Shown here: positions 39,802 through 48,523 of the stretch, piece after piece
Layout of the letters: the number at the start of each line of letters is the position of its first letter
Position numbering within the stretch: the first letter of the stretch is position 1
NCBI RefSeq assembly: GCF_007741475.1
Contig: NZ_CP036261.1
Coordinates: forward strand, 3,038,001 to 3,102,000
Reading direction: 5' to 3'
From: Rosistilla ulvae
GTDB taxonomy: Bacteria > Planctomycetota > Planctomycetia > Pirellulales > Pirellulaceae
DNA: 64,000 bases
Translations under genes and position numbers: made by a program
Notes under the pieces: generated by a model
What the model saw: only the letters and a program-made list of their open reading frames with translations
Database searches by the model: none
Told to the model about the DNA's origin: nothing

Positions 39802-41063
39802 AGCTCACCCTCCAAGCTTGTCTGTGGTTGCATTACGATTGCTTCATTCATTTCGTTTCCCGTTCCGCCAGCAAACCAGCCCTTGGTCTTCAGGCAGAAT
39901 TTCACTAACGCCAACATCAACGGCACTTCGATCAACACGCCGACAACAGTTGCCAATGCCGCACCGGATGACAATCCGTACAGCATCGTCGCCGTTGCAA
40001 TCGCGACTTCGAAGTGGTTCGAGGCGCCGATCATTGCGGTCGGTGCCGCGGTTTCGTAGTTGAATCCCAATCCCTTCGAGATCCCGTATCCGAGTGCGAA
40101 GATCAGGACCGTTTGTAGGGTCAGCGGAATCGCGATCCAAAGGATTGTCAGCGGGTTCGCGACGATCGTCTCCCCTTTGAAGGAGAACAACAGAACCAGC
40201 GTCGCCAACAGCGCCGTGGTCGTGACGGGAGTCAGGTATCGCAAGAACCGATCTCGGAACCACGCTTCTCCCTTCGTCGCGAATAACCACTTCCGCGTAA
40301 AGTATCCGGACACCAACGGCAGGGCGACGTAGATCGCGATCGACAACAACAACGCCTTCCACGGGACCGGCAACTGGCCAACTCCCAACAGGAAACCGCC
40401 CAGCAGTCCGTACAGCACCAGCATCGTCAACGAATTGATCGCCACCATAATCAACGTGTGGCCGTCGTTACCTTTGGCCAGATATCCCCACACCAAGACC
40501 ATCGCCGTGCAGGGTGCGATCCCCAACAGGATGCATCCGGCGAGATAGCTGCGCCACAGCGGCACCTGCAGCATCTTCACCCCATCGACGAGGACAACTT
40601 CTCCCGCACCATAGGTCGCACCGACTTCGACGTCCGCGCCCAACGGAGCTTTGACATAATCGACCGCATCGGGCCCGATCAGCCCCAGGAAAACGGTCCC
40701 CAAGAAAAAGCTAGCGATCGCGTACATCGTGAACGGTTTGATTGCCCAGTTGATCAACAGTGTCAATCCGACGGGCCGGATCGCCTTGCCGGCGCGAACG
40801 ACTTCGCCAAAGTCGATCTTGACCATGATCGGGAACATCATGAAGAACAGGCAGATTGCGATCGGTATCGAGACGACCGGGGCATCTCCGGAATAGATCG
40901 CCATCGCGTCGAGCGACTTCGCCAACCCCGGGGCAACCTTTCCCAACACGATCCCCGCGACGATGCACAGTCCAACCCAGACCGTGAGGTAGCGTTCAAA
41001 GAACCCGATCCCGCCACCGGAATTCGGCGCGTCGTTTCCGGGGCAACTCGATGTTTCGTCCAT
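39798..41063 (-). CDS. acr3: Acr3-type arsenite efflux transporter
   Basis: A 421-aa membrane protein of the bile/arsenite/riboflavin transporter superfamily. It exports As(III). The family Cys is in [17 protein letters not shown], and the two core repeats end with [14 protein letters not shown]-like sequence (seen as [15 protein letters not shown]). About ten helices are visible. It is first of a three-gene operon with the 82-aa Cys protein and the flavoprotein. No arsC or arsM is present in the window, and the only ArsR gene is 3.7 kb away on the other strand. Confidence 0.94.
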   Translation of the reverse strand: MDETSSCPGNDAPNSGGGIGFFERYLTVWVGLCIVAGIVLGKVAPGLAKSLDAMAIYSGDAPVVSIPIAICLFFMMFPIMVKIDFGEVVRAGKAIRPVGLTLLINWAIKPFTMYAIASFFLGTVFLGLIGPDAVDYVKAPLGADVEVGATYGAGEVVLVDGVKMLQVPLWRSYLAGCILLGIAPCTAMVLVWGYLAKGNDGHTLIMVAINSLTMLVLYGLLGGFLLGVGQLPVPWKALLLSIAIYVALPLVSGYFTRKWLFATKGEAWFRDRFLRYLTPVTTTALLATLVLLFSFKGETIVANPLTILWIAIPLTLQTVLIFALGYGISKGLGFNYETAAPTAMIGASNHFEVAIATATMLYGLSSGAALATVVGVLIEVPLMLALVKFCLKTKGWFAGGTGNEMNEAIVMQPQTSLEGEL

Positions 41064-41270
41064 TTGCTCTTCTCGCTTCGTGTTCCGCTAAACAGTGCAT
41101 CGCCGATAAACGATTGCGATGTTCAAAAAAAGGGAGAGATGGTCCGCTACACTCTGTCCGCGGCGCGACAAAACCGTCGCCACCTTCACTCTACTCCGCT
41201 TATCGGCGATAGACGATAAAGACTACAGTCTTTTCCCGCGGAAGTCAAACGGCACCCTCCGCCGCACCAA

Positions 41271-41343
41271 ATACCAGCACGAGACGCAAGCGAGTGGACG
41301 AGTAAGTAGCACCGAACCACTCGCTTGCGCGTCGTGCTAGTAT
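41271..41343. repeat. REP-like inverted repeat, family 1, copy A
   Basis: A 27-nt left arm at 41271-41297 and right arm at 41317-41343 pair at 24 of 27 positions. The family core is AGCACGAAGCGCAAGCGAGTG, here in a slightly changed form. A degraded half copy begins near 41375. Confidence 0.85.
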
Positions 41344-41436
41344 GGGCGCTCAGATGTGATAGCCCACGCGAACCAATACCTGCACGACGCGCAAGCGAGT
41401 GATACCGAACCACGAGTTCGCACATCGTGCAAGAAG

Positions 41437-41501
41437 GTCGCCTTTCGCTCCGCGAAAGTGCGTTACGCACTCATCGCTCTTTCGCGGAGCGAAAGGCGAC
41501 C
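41437..41501. repeat. REP-like inverted repeat, family 2
   Basis: A perfect 23-bp inverted repeat, left arm 41437-41459 and right arm 41479-41501, with a 19-nt loop. The arm contains TCGCCTTTCGCTCCGCGAAA. A related copy lies at 45309-45370. Confidence 0.88.
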
Positions 41502-41520
41502 AACAAGCCTCCGCGGCAAA

Positions 41521-41600
41521 GCCAATACAAGCACGAAGCGCAAGCGAGTGAACGAGTAAGTGTCATCGAATCACTCGCTTGCGCTTCGTGCTAGTATGCC
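41521..41600. repeat. REP-like inverted repeat, family 1, copy B
   Basis: Left arm at 41526-41550 and right arm at 41572-41597 share the family 1 core with copies at 41271 and 45226. Confidence 0.85.
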
Positions 41601-41892
41601 AACGCGACACTCTTCCCAAAAAAATCTGATCCCCTTTGGTCGAGCGCGCAAGCAATCGCTTCGAGCCCGCAAAACACAACGTCCCGGGACTCCAGATCCC
41701 GCTCGGCCGTCACCTGCCAAACTCCGCTGGCAACCGCTTTTCCGAAATTCCGCTGAATCTCCTATATGCGCGCGGACGAATACAGCATTAGTATTCGCTT
41801 AGGCGGATATGCTTTGTGAAGCCGCTGCCCCAACGCTATCCCGCTCTGTTCCTACAGAGGGGATTCCGTTTCCCCAACCGAAGGATTGTCTG

Positions 41893-42714
41893 ATGAAACG
41901 CACAAAATCGCACGTTCGAACGCTCGCCGCTTTGACTCTCGCCGCCTGCTCACTGGCCGGAACAACTCCGGTTACGGCTCAGCAAACGACGTCGACCGTC
42001 TTCGCTGGCCCCGCCGACGCGGCGTTGCAAAACGCGTCCCGCGACGGGAAGTATCTGTTTGTCTATTTCTGGAAACAGGATGACCAACAGACTCAGTCGA
42101 TGCAGGGCGTGTTCGATCAAGCGACCGGCGCGATGGCGAATGTCGCCAATGCGATCCGCGTGAACATCACCGATCCTACCAACGCATCGATCGTCGAAAA
42201 GTTCGGCGTCAGTCGCGCTCCGATGCCACTCTCGCTGGCGATCGCTCCCAACGGCGCCGTCACCCAAGGGCTGCCGGTATCGTTCAACGAAAATCAGTTG
42301 CGGGAAGCTGTCGTCAGCCAGGGGACGGCTGCCTGTTTAAAAGCGATGCAGGATCGCAAGTTGGTTTTGTTGTTCGTGAAGCAAAACATCGACGCTACCG
42401 CTTTCCAAGGCGCTCGTGAATTGACGCAGGACGAACGCTTCGCCGCTTCGACTCAGATCGTCAACATCGATCCGACCGACGCGTCGGAGCAGAGCTTCCT
42501 GCAGACGTTGAAGGTCGACGCCTCTGCCGGTAACGGAGTGCTGGTTGTCATGACGCCTGCGGGACAGCCGGTCGCGACGATTGCTGAAAACGCGACTAAA
42601 GATCAGATCATCCAACGCTTGACCGCTGCCAGTACATCTTGTTGCCCCGACGGAAAGTGCGCTCCCGGCCAGCAATGTTGCCCCGGCGGCAACTGCGCTC
42701 CCGCCAAGAAGTAG
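41893..42714 (+). CDS. Exported thioredoxin-like protein with Cys-rich C-terminus
   Basis: A 273-aa protein with signal peptide (about 1-29). Two thioredoxin-like halves follow; the first resembles FVYFWKQDDQQTQSM, and neither has a CxxC active site. The C-terminus is a tandem CCP(D/G)G(K/N)CAP motif, separated by GQQ, which could bind soft metals. I chose the ATG at 41893 because it starts the signal peptide. The ABC permease gene starts 59 bp downstream, so the protein may be the periplasmic partner of that transporter. Confidence 0.75.
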   Translation: MKRTKSHVRTLAALTLAACSLAGTTPVTAQQTTSTVFAGPADAALQNASRDGKYLFVYFWKQDDQQTQSMQGVFDQATGAMANVANAIRVNITDPTNASIVEKFGVSRAPMPLSLAIAPNGAVTQGLPVSFNENQLREAVVSQGTAACLKAMQDRKLVLLFVKQNIDATAFQGARELTQDERFAASTQIVNIDPTDASEQSFLQTLKVDASAGNGVLVVMTPAGQPVATIAENATKDQIIQRLTAASTSCCPDGKCAPGQQCCPGGNCAPAKK

Positions 42715-42773
42715 TCGTCTCGATCTGTCCACACCACACCAAGTCATCGATTCAGAGTCAGGAGACCAACTGC

Positions 42774-43991
42774 ATGAACCTCAAAAAACTAGTCTGGCGA
42801 GAGCTCTTTGAGCGGAAGAGCCAGATGATCACGATCTTTGTCGGCATTCTGTTGGGCATCACCACCGTGATCGCCATCAAGAACATCACCTACTATTCCG
42901 AGATGGCTGTTGCGCGGGAGATGGACAGCTTGGGTGCCAACATCTTGGTGCTTCCCAAGTCGGTTACGCTGCAGGATTACTACTCAGCCGATATACACAA
43001 CGAGACGATTCCTGAGGAATACGCCCTGCGGCTGACGATGTCGAATCTCGCCGGCGTCGACAACCTGTCGCCTAAATTGTGCGTGCCTGTCGACTTGGAA
43101 GGGCGTCAGTTCACGCTGACCGGAATCCTGCCCAAGAGTGAATTCCAGGCCAAAGCGGCTTGGGGTGGCGCCGGGATCTTCTCGCGCCCAATCGGTTGTG
43201 GAGCGATCGACGTCGGCGTCGCCGCTGAGCCGGAGGACAAGAAAACGCTCGTTCGCAATCGCGTAATCGACGATCTGGCGACCGATGAAGCGTTGGTCGG
43301 CGCGGATACCGCGTCGGTCCTGGGGATCGAAGAAGGCCAAACGCTCGACCTGATGGGCAAACAGTTCTCCGTCGTTGCGGTGTTGCCCGAAACGGGAACC
43401 GTCGACGATTCGCGGATCTTCGCTCATCTGCACACGGTGCAAGAGATGGCGGACAAAGAGGCGGTGGTCAGCTGTATCGAGATCGTCGGCTGCTGCAAAG
43501 AGATCTCGGCCGGACTTGTCGACAACGTCAACAAGTTGCTCCCCGAGGCGAAGGTTGTCACGGTGACTCAGGTCGTTGCGACGCAGACCAAAGTCAACGG
43601 CATGATGGAGCAGTTGTCGATGATCTTTGTTGCCATCATCGTGGTTATCGGTGGGGCGGGGATCGCAAACTTCATGTTCGCTAACGTCTACGAACGCCGT
43701 CGCGAGATCGGCACGCTGATGTCGCTGGGGGCGGAGTCGCATTTGATCCTGCGGATCTTTTTGCTCAAGGCGTTGTTGTTGGGATTTGCCGGTGGCGTGG
43801 GCGGATTTCTGATCGGCACTGCTCTGGCCGTCACGCTCGGGCCACGCTTGGCCAACGTTCCCGTGCTACCGATGCCGGTCCTGGCGTTGTGGGCGATCGG
43901 AATCTCCGTCGGCACGACTCTACTGGCCAGCTACTTTCCCGCTCGCAATGCGGCTCGTCTCGATCCCGTCACATCCTTTCAGGAGGTTTAA
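42774..43991 (+). CDS. MacB/FtsX-type ABC transporter permease
   Basis: A 405-aa permease. There is one N-terminal membrane helix (about 20-37), a large periplasmic MacB-PCD-like domain (about 45-270) and three C-terminal helices, as in MacB/LolCE proteins. VYERRREIGTLMSLGA is the typical cytoplasmic coupling segment. CAGGAG stands before the ATG at 42774. The periplasmic domain has two adjacent cysteines in EIVGCCKEIS. The ATPase gene follows after 3 bp. Known relatives extrude peptides, lipoproteins or toxins; the substrate here is unknown. Confidence 0.9.
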   Translation: MNLKKLVWRELFERKSQMITIFVGILLGITTVIAIKNITYYSEMAVAREMDSLGANILVLPKSVTLQDYYSADIHNETIPEEYALRLTMSNLAGVDNLSPKLCVPVDLEGRQFTLTGILPKSEFQAKAAWGGAGIFSRPIGCGAIDVGVAAEPEDKKTLVRNRVIDDLATDEALVGADTASVLGIEEGQTLDLMGKQFSVVAVLPETGTVDDSRIFAHLHTVQEMADKEAVVSCIEIVGCCKEISAGLVDNVNKLLPEAKVVTVTQVVATQTKVNGMMEQLSMIFVAIIVVIGGAGIANFMFANVYERRREIGTLMSLGAESHLILRIFLLKALLLGFAGGVGGFLIGTALAVTLGPRLANVPVLPMPVLALWAIGISVGTTLLASYFPARNAARLDPVTSFQEV

Positions 43992-43994
43992 ACC

Positions 43995-44690
43995 ATGTTG
44001 TCGATGGAAAATGTAACGAAGACTTACGAGATGCACGGCCAGAGCGTGGTCGCCTTGGACGATGCGACGCTGGAGATTCCCGAGGGAGATTTTGTCTCGT
44101 TGATCGGGCCCAGCGGCAGTGGCAAAAGCTCGCTGTTGGTGATGCTCGGCGGGATGCTCTCGCCGACCTCCGGCCGCGTGTTGTTGAACGGCCAATCGAT
44201 GTACGACCTCAATGCCGACGGCCGCGCTCGGATGCGAAAGGCGAACATCGGGTTTGTGTTTCAGACGTTTAACTTGATTCCGTATCTATCGGCCATGGAG
44301 AATGTCCAAATTCCGCTCTACCTTTCGGGAACCGCTGAATCCGACCACGACGATCGGGCGGCGGAGCTGTTGGAGCGGGTTGGTTTGGGGGACCGCTTGC
44401 ATCACAAACCGACCGAACTGAGCGTGGGGCAACAGCAGCGCGTCGCCTTGGCGCGGATGTTGGCAAACGACCCGGCGGTGATCCTAGCGGACGAGCCGAC
44501 GGGGAACTTGGATCCCGAGACGAGCGAGCAGGTGATCGGCTACTTCGAAGAGTTCAATCGCGAAGGGCGGACGATCGTGATGGTGACGCACAACCCCGCG
44601 GCGGCTGAGCGAGCGAAGCGTGTCTTGAAGCTTCGCAACGGCAAGATCGTCGACGACCGCGCGTCGCTGCAAACCGTTGGTGCCGCGTAG
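43995..44690 (+). CDS. ABC transporter ATP-binding protein, LolD/MacB type
   Basis: A 231-aa ATPase. Walker A is GPSGSGKS (38-45), the signature is [14 protein letters not shown] and Walker B is [30 protein letters not shown] is the typical LolD/MacB Q-loop region. It follows the permease gene after 3 bp and surely forms the transporter with it. Confidence 0.95.
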   Translation: MLSMENVTKTYEMHGQSVVALDDATLEIPEGDFVSLIGPSGSGKSSLLVMLGGMLSPTSGRVLLNGQSMYDLNADGRARMRKANIGFVFQTFNLIPYLSAMENVQIPLYLSGTAESDHDDRAAELLERVGLGDRLHHKPTELSVGQQQRVALARMLANDPAVILADEPTGNLDPETSEQVIGYFEEFNREGRTIVMVTHNPAAAERAKRVLKLRNGKIVDDRASLQTVGAA

Positions 44691-44809
44691 ATCTGTCAAC
44701 TACTAGGTTGAACCAGTCGCGTACCCCCCGTTACAATGCTGCGACAAAATGCATCATGGCGATCGGGATACGCGACTGCCGTCCAATCATTCGGAAAGGC
44801 CATTGGGCT

Positions 44810-45214
44810 ATGAGTACCACGACCGACCAACAGCTTCTGACCGACATGTCGACAGTTCCGCTGGCGGCGATCGGCGACCAGATCAACACGGTCTTTCGGG
44901 CGTTTGCCGACAGCACGCGGCTGCGAATTTTGCATCTGTTGGTCGACGACGAGATCTGCGTGGGGAACCTCGTCGAGATCCTGCAATTGCCTCAACCAAC
45001 CGTCTCGCGACACCTGGCCTATCTGCGAAAAGCGAACCTGGTCGACGTCCGCAAAGATGGACTGTGGTCCCATTATTCGCTTGCTCCTGCCCAATCTTGT
45101 TTCCAGCAAAAGCTGTACGACTGCCTCGGGGACTGTTTCAACGACGTCCCGGAACTGCAGCAAGACACGCTCCGCGCAAAACAGCTAAAAGAAGAAGGCG
45201 GCTGCTGCGAATAG
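44810..45214 (+). CDS. ArsR-family metalloregulator
   Basis: A 134-aa winged-helix repressor. The family core is ADSTRLRILHLL, then DEICVGNLVEILQLPQPTVS for the recognition region and RKDGLWSHYSL for the wing. Cysteines at 50, 97, 105, 109, 132 and 133 could sense metalloids or metals; the ELCVCDL pair of classical ArsR is reduced to one Cys. The ATG at 44810 was chosen over an upstream frame start at 44708. It lies 119 bp after the ABC ATPase on the same strand and likely controls the block. Confidence 0.9.
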   Translation: MSTTTDQQLLTDMSTVPLAAIGDQINTVFRAFADSTRLRILHLLVDDEICVGNLVEILQLPQPTVSRHLAYLRKANLVDVRKDGLWSHYSLAPAQSCFQQKLYDCLGDCFNDVPELQQDTLRAKQLKEEGGCCE

Positions 45215-45225
45215 CGCGTGCATCG

Positions 45226-45289
45226 CAAATACGAGCACGAAGCGCAAGCAAGTGATTCCAGAACCACTCGCTTGCGCTTCGTGCTAGTA
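45226..45289. repeat. REP-like inverted repeat, family 1, copy C
   Basis: Left arm 45226-45253 and right arm 45264-45289. It matches copies A and B at 41.3-41.6 kb and lies 12 bp after the ArsR stop. Confidence 0.85.
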
Positions 45290-45308
45290 TGGATAGGTCC
45301 CCAACCAT

Positions 45309-45370
45309 GGTCGCCTTTCGCTCCGCGAAAGTGCGTTCCGACTCTGCGTTCTTTCGCTCCGCGAAAGTGC
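45309..45370. repeat. REP-like repeat, family 2 copy
   Basis: GGTCGCCTTTCGCTCCGCGA at 45309 continues as in the 41437 element. A second near-palindromic CTTTCGCTCCGCGAAAG follows at 45351. Confidence 0.8.
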
Positions 45371-45502
45371 ATCGCCCCCTGCGAGACATCTCCATCCCTT
45401 CCCTATAACCTCTCGCAAATCGAGCGTCACGCGACGTATCAGCAAATCTTTTTCCTGTGGAATGCCCCACGTCGGTCAGCGGCCTGTGGTATTGGTATTA
45501 CC

Positions 45503-45901
45503 ATGGCACCAACAATACCACCTCACGAGTCTGCGATGCTGAACAACGAGCCAATGATCGGAATTTGGTGGGACCATGCAGGGCGGCTGGCAGTCTTCGC
45601 CGAACCGGTCAATCCTTCCCAAGCGGTTTGCGGGATCTGCGACAGCGACTTCGCACACGACGCCTGTTGGCATGAAGCAGCAAAACAGCTTTCGCTTTCC
45701 ACAACCCGCGAATATTTCGACGTCCCACGAGGCCGAGTGATGTGGCACGCGAAAAATTCTCGAAGCGTCATTCTGCATGGCAACGGAACGACGCCAGATC
45801 GGCTGGAATCCATCGCTTCCAAGTTTCAGCTATCGAACTGGCGTGCTGAAACGGACCTGCATTACATGGTCGGCAACTCAATCGATAAATTTTTCGAGTA
45901 G
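45503..45901 (+). CDS. Hypothetical protein, 132 aa
   Basis: No family recognised. The sequence has GIWWDHAGRLAVFAEPV at the N-side, CGICDSD and ending DLHYMVGNSIDKFFE. It seems soluble. The start may be the ATG at 45503 or that at 45536. An open frame runs further up to 45218 through the repeat elements, which is unlikely to be translated. Confidence 0.55.
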   Translation: MAPTIPPHESAMLNNEPMIGIWWDHAGRLAVFAEPVNPSQAVCGICDSDFAHDACWHEAAKQLSLSTTREYFDVPRGRVMWHAKNSRSVILHGNGTTPDRLESIASKFQLSNWRAETDLHYMVGNSIDKFFE

Positions 45902-46021
45902 GTGTCGATTCAAGGTGGTGTCAACCATTGAATGTTTAGAATGGTTTTCATTATCGGGCCACCTCGAGAGATTGAAGGCATCATTGACGCCGTGCGAATG
46001 CACGGTGTTGGTTAATTCCAA

Positions 46022-46399
46022 TCACTCTCCAGGACAATAGCGTGTCGCGACACGCTCGCGACTTTCCTGGCGTTTCATCGGTACGACTCTATCCTGCCAC
46101 GACTCGCCGTGGGCGACTCGCTCGTCGAACCAGGTCCAATCGTCGTCGAGCATCGGTGGATGTTTGCTGAGGAATATCCAGTCGCATTCCTGGGCGGTCA
46201 TCATCGCCGCTTCGATCGTTTGCCCGAAATAGGCATCTTCCCCGGCGATCTCGACCCAAATCCCCGCTCGATCCGCAACCCACTTCATCCGTACCTCACC
46301 GATTTTGTGAACGTATTCGGGAAGCACTGTGGTTTGGATCGCTTGTTTTAAGCTTGCTCGATCTCGTTCGCTAAGCATCGGTTTCCCCATCGACTTCAT
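46022..46399 (-). CDS. Hypothetical protein, 125 aa
   Basis: No family recognised. It is a soluble, Trp-rich protein (VRMKWVADRAGIWVEIAGED in its middle). The ATG at 46399 was chosen; the frame is open upstream to 46747 over the HTH gene, without sense. It is last in a minus-strand group with the HTH and phosphatase genes, 80 bp after the HTH stop. Confidence 0.6.
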   Translation of the reverse strand: MKSMGKPMLSERDRASLKQAIQTTVLPEYVHKIGEVRMKWVADRAGIWVEIAGEDAYFGQTIEAAMMTAQECDWIFLSKHPPMLDDDWTWFDERVAHGESWQDRVVPMKRQESRERVATRYCPGE

Positions 46400-46479
46400 T
46401 CGCACACTCTTACGTATTCGCTGACAAACGGAACGGATACGGTCATCGATTACGCGTAAATCGGAGTCTTCACGTTGTA

Positions 46480-47193
46480 TTAACAACTCCGGTATTTTTC
46501 GATTTGGGACGGGACGTCGATGATCGAATTGGGCATCCGCGGGGACATCCAATTGCAGATCGCCGCGTTGCGCGCCAAGAACTCCGCTTCCGATTTCCAC
46601 GGGACCATTAGAAAGTCGACGTGAGCCTGCCAAACGGTGCGAATGAACGCATCGGGACAGTCGCGGAATGCCGCCATGAAGACCGTATGGAAATTGGCGA
46701 GCACAACGCTCGGAAGGTTCAGCCGAGCATTCCATTGCATGGCCCAAGCCCTTTCTTCATGCAACTCGCTGAAGTTGTGGTTCTCATGAATCCAGCGGGC
46801 GACGAAGTCGATCTCCGATAGCGTCATCGGATCGTCCACTGTGAAAAAGTCTCGGTAATGATCAACAGCTTCGGATTGACGCGACATGGCCGACTCGCGG
46901 ATGTTCATCGGAATGAGGATGCGATAGTTCAGCGGCAAACGGTAGCTGGCGGTTTCTTTGTCGAAGTACCATGGCACTCCGGCATACGTCAAAACTTGCA
47001 GGTCGCGTGCGACGGTTCGCGTCGAACAACCGATCACGCGAGCGATTGCTTTGACGTCGTAGTTCTTGCCCGAATGAATCAAGCCTAGCAAACGCAAAAC
47101 GCGAGCGAGTCGATCGGCTTGCTGCACGCGTCGGTCGCGGTCGGGACGTGTTTTGATTTCCAACGGATCGAAGGGCTTCGGTTTGTCGTTCAT
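46480..47193 (-). CDS. HTH-domain transcriptional regulator
   Basis: A 237-aa protein. The N-terminal region has an HTH: RVLRLLGLIHSG, then DVKAIARVIGCSTRTVARDL, as in DeoR/WYL-type regulators. The C-terminal half is not a recognisable WYL domain. GGAGA lies before the ATG. The start overlaps the phosphatase stop (47190-47193), so the two are coupled, perhaps as part of one response. Confidence 0.75.
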   Translation of the reverse strand: MNDKPKPFDPLEIKTRPDRDRRVQQADRLARVLRLLGLIHSGKNYDVKAIARVIGCSTRTVARDLQVLTYAGVPWYFDKETASYRLPLNYRILIPMNIRESAMSRQSEAVDHYRDFFTVDDPMTLSEIDFVARWIHENHNFSELHEERAWAMQWNARLNLPSVVLANFHTVFMAAFRDCPDAFIRTVWQAHVDFLMVPWKSEAEFLARNAAICNWMSPRMPNSIIDVPSQIEKYRSC

Positions 47194-47924
47194 TGAAGGT
47201 CTCCATCTTGGGCGGTTCCACTTTGCTCCACCGACCAGGTCGTTCCGGTGGCGGGCTCCAGCGCGGTTAGCCGACCGCCGAATCCACATCCGGTATCGAT
47301 ACAGATGAGATGACGATAGTTTCTGACGATCCGATTTGGCGTGTGCCCCACGACGACCAACTTGCCGCTGACGTGCGGCGGCGGCACTGCGCCATCGATC
47401 GAGGTCCAACGCAACAGGCTCGACGGCTGGTCTTTCATCGCTAAATACGGGTCATAACAAGCATGGGTGAAGACACAGGTTTGCGTCTCGTAGAACGCCA
47501 AGCAGCGGCTCAAGAATTCCCAATGGCTGTCCGGGACGAGGGAGAGCTTCGCCGAGATGATCGACGGTTGGGGGCGATAGGAATCGAGCGTTTGTTGCCC
47601 GCCCGCATGGCGAAACCGATCCAACGCGTAACGATCGAATCGCGCGTCGAGCATCATTTCATCATGATTCCCAAGGACGGGGACCAGATGGCAAGAACTG
47701 TCGAGTTCGATCAACGCTTCGATCACGCCGCGCGCATCGGGACCGCGGTTGACGTAATCGCCCAACGGCACGATCGTGTCGCCACGTCTGGGCCGTATTT
47801 CGGCGATCAACCGCCGCAGCGCGTCGGCGTGCCCATGGATGTCGCCAATCGCAATCGTGCGACCACCGTCTGTGTCAATGCTTGTCTTCGTCAGTTTTCT
47901 TGCTCCTAGGTCGGTGTGGAGCAA
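47190..47924 (-). CDS. PPP-family metallophosphatase, ApaH/PrpE-like
   Basis: A 244-aa protein. GDIHG (27-31), GDYVNRG (55-61) and GNHDE (85-89) are the PPP signature; the usual DRG has N for the first D. The later His residues are in VFTHACYD and VVVGHTPN. It may act on phosphoproteins or on dinucleoside polyphosphates. The start is uncertain: the frame's TTG at 47924 is a weak start, and a CTG lies 12 bp after GGAG. It ends in the HTH gene start. Confidence 0.85.
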   Translation of the reverse strand: MLHTDLGARKLTKTSIDTDGGRTIAIGDIHGHADALRRLIAEIRPRRGDTIVPLGDYVNRGPDARGVIEALIELDSSCHLVPVLGNHDEMMLDARFDRYALDRFRHAGGQQTLDSYRPQPSIISAKLSLVPDSHWEFLSRCLAFYETQTCVFTHACYDPYLAMKDQPSSLLRWTSIDGAVPPPHVSGKLVVVGHTPNRIVRNYRHLICIDTGCGFGGRLTALEPATGTTWSVEQSGTAQDGDLQ

Positions 47925-47994
47925 ACGTGAAATTACGTTTGCCTACCTCTAATACCCGAAACAAGCGCAGCAATGCGCTGGCCGCCGCCCCCAT
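47875..47994 (-). CDS. Possible 39-aa leader frame overlapping the phosphatase start
   Basis: AGGAGGCCATT precedes an ATG at 47994, the best Shine-Dalgarno in the region. The 39-codon frame overlaps the phosphatase start in another frame. The peptide begins MGAAASALLRLF and has a basic tail. Translation could couple to the phosphatase, which lacks a good start of its own, but a sequencing frameshift is also possible. Confidence 0.35.
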   Translation of the reverse strand: MGAAASALLRLFRVLEVGKRNFTFAPHRPRSKKTDEDKH

Positions 47995-48523
47995 AATGGC
48001 CTCCTGATGACCTAAGTCGTTTCAGCTGCGGGAGATAAAAAAATCCATTTTGTCAGCTCCCAACTCGCGGAATGACAAACATGGGTCCGTGACAAAGTGG
48101 CGTCTGAATACGTCGCGACAAGATCCCCCTTCGGCGAAGCCGTCGGGAAATGAGGCATTCGTAAGCATCGCGACCGCCTGCGTTCGCGCCCTCGGTCGTC
48201 GCTTCCTTCGAATCCCGCTGTTACATTGACGTCTGCCCAATTGTGTTCGTTCGGCTCTTTTCTCAGCGGCACAAACCCGTTGTTAGAAACCGGAGACCGT
48301 AGCGGGGCTGACTCGTTCGCTTCACACAGCCGATTGCTCGGTTGGAGTTGGTCGCGGGGGCAGCGGCCCCGAGCTGGTTGACGAAGGTTTTCATATGCGT
48401 TGTTCGTGTTTGGCTTGTTGTTTGCAACAACGTGCCTCCGCTCGACGCATAGCGGCCGGCAGGTTGGCAGTTCCGCTGACAACGGCGGCGATACAGGCGA
48501 ACAGGAGATTGGGAGGAGACGAC
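47995..48523. other. Intergenic region before the ZIP gene
   Basis: It has no gene I can support. The minus strand holds a 156-codon open frame that looks non-coding. A GTTGTTTGCAACAAC dyad at 48417-48431 is the only clear structure. Confidence 0.5.
48417..48431. promoter_or_regulatory. Dyad about 95 bp upstream of the ZIP gene
   Basis: GTTGTT and AACAAC pair around TGC. It could be an operator for a metal-responsive repressor; this is inference. Confidence 0.25.

Larger units (their letters stand above)
41064..41892. other. Intergenic region dense in palindromic repeats
   Basis: It holds three large inverted repeats (41271-41343, 41437-41501, 41521-41600) and half of a fourth near 41375. 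From about 41610 to 41890 no gene or repeat is recognised; the promoter of the thioredoxin-like gene should be there. Confidence 0.6.

Noticed and set aside
48012-48482. A 156-codon minus-strand frame upstream of ZIP
   Set aside because: There is no ribosome site, composition is non-coding in look, and another frame over the same DNA is equally open. It may be part of a dispersed sequence, which I cannot verify.
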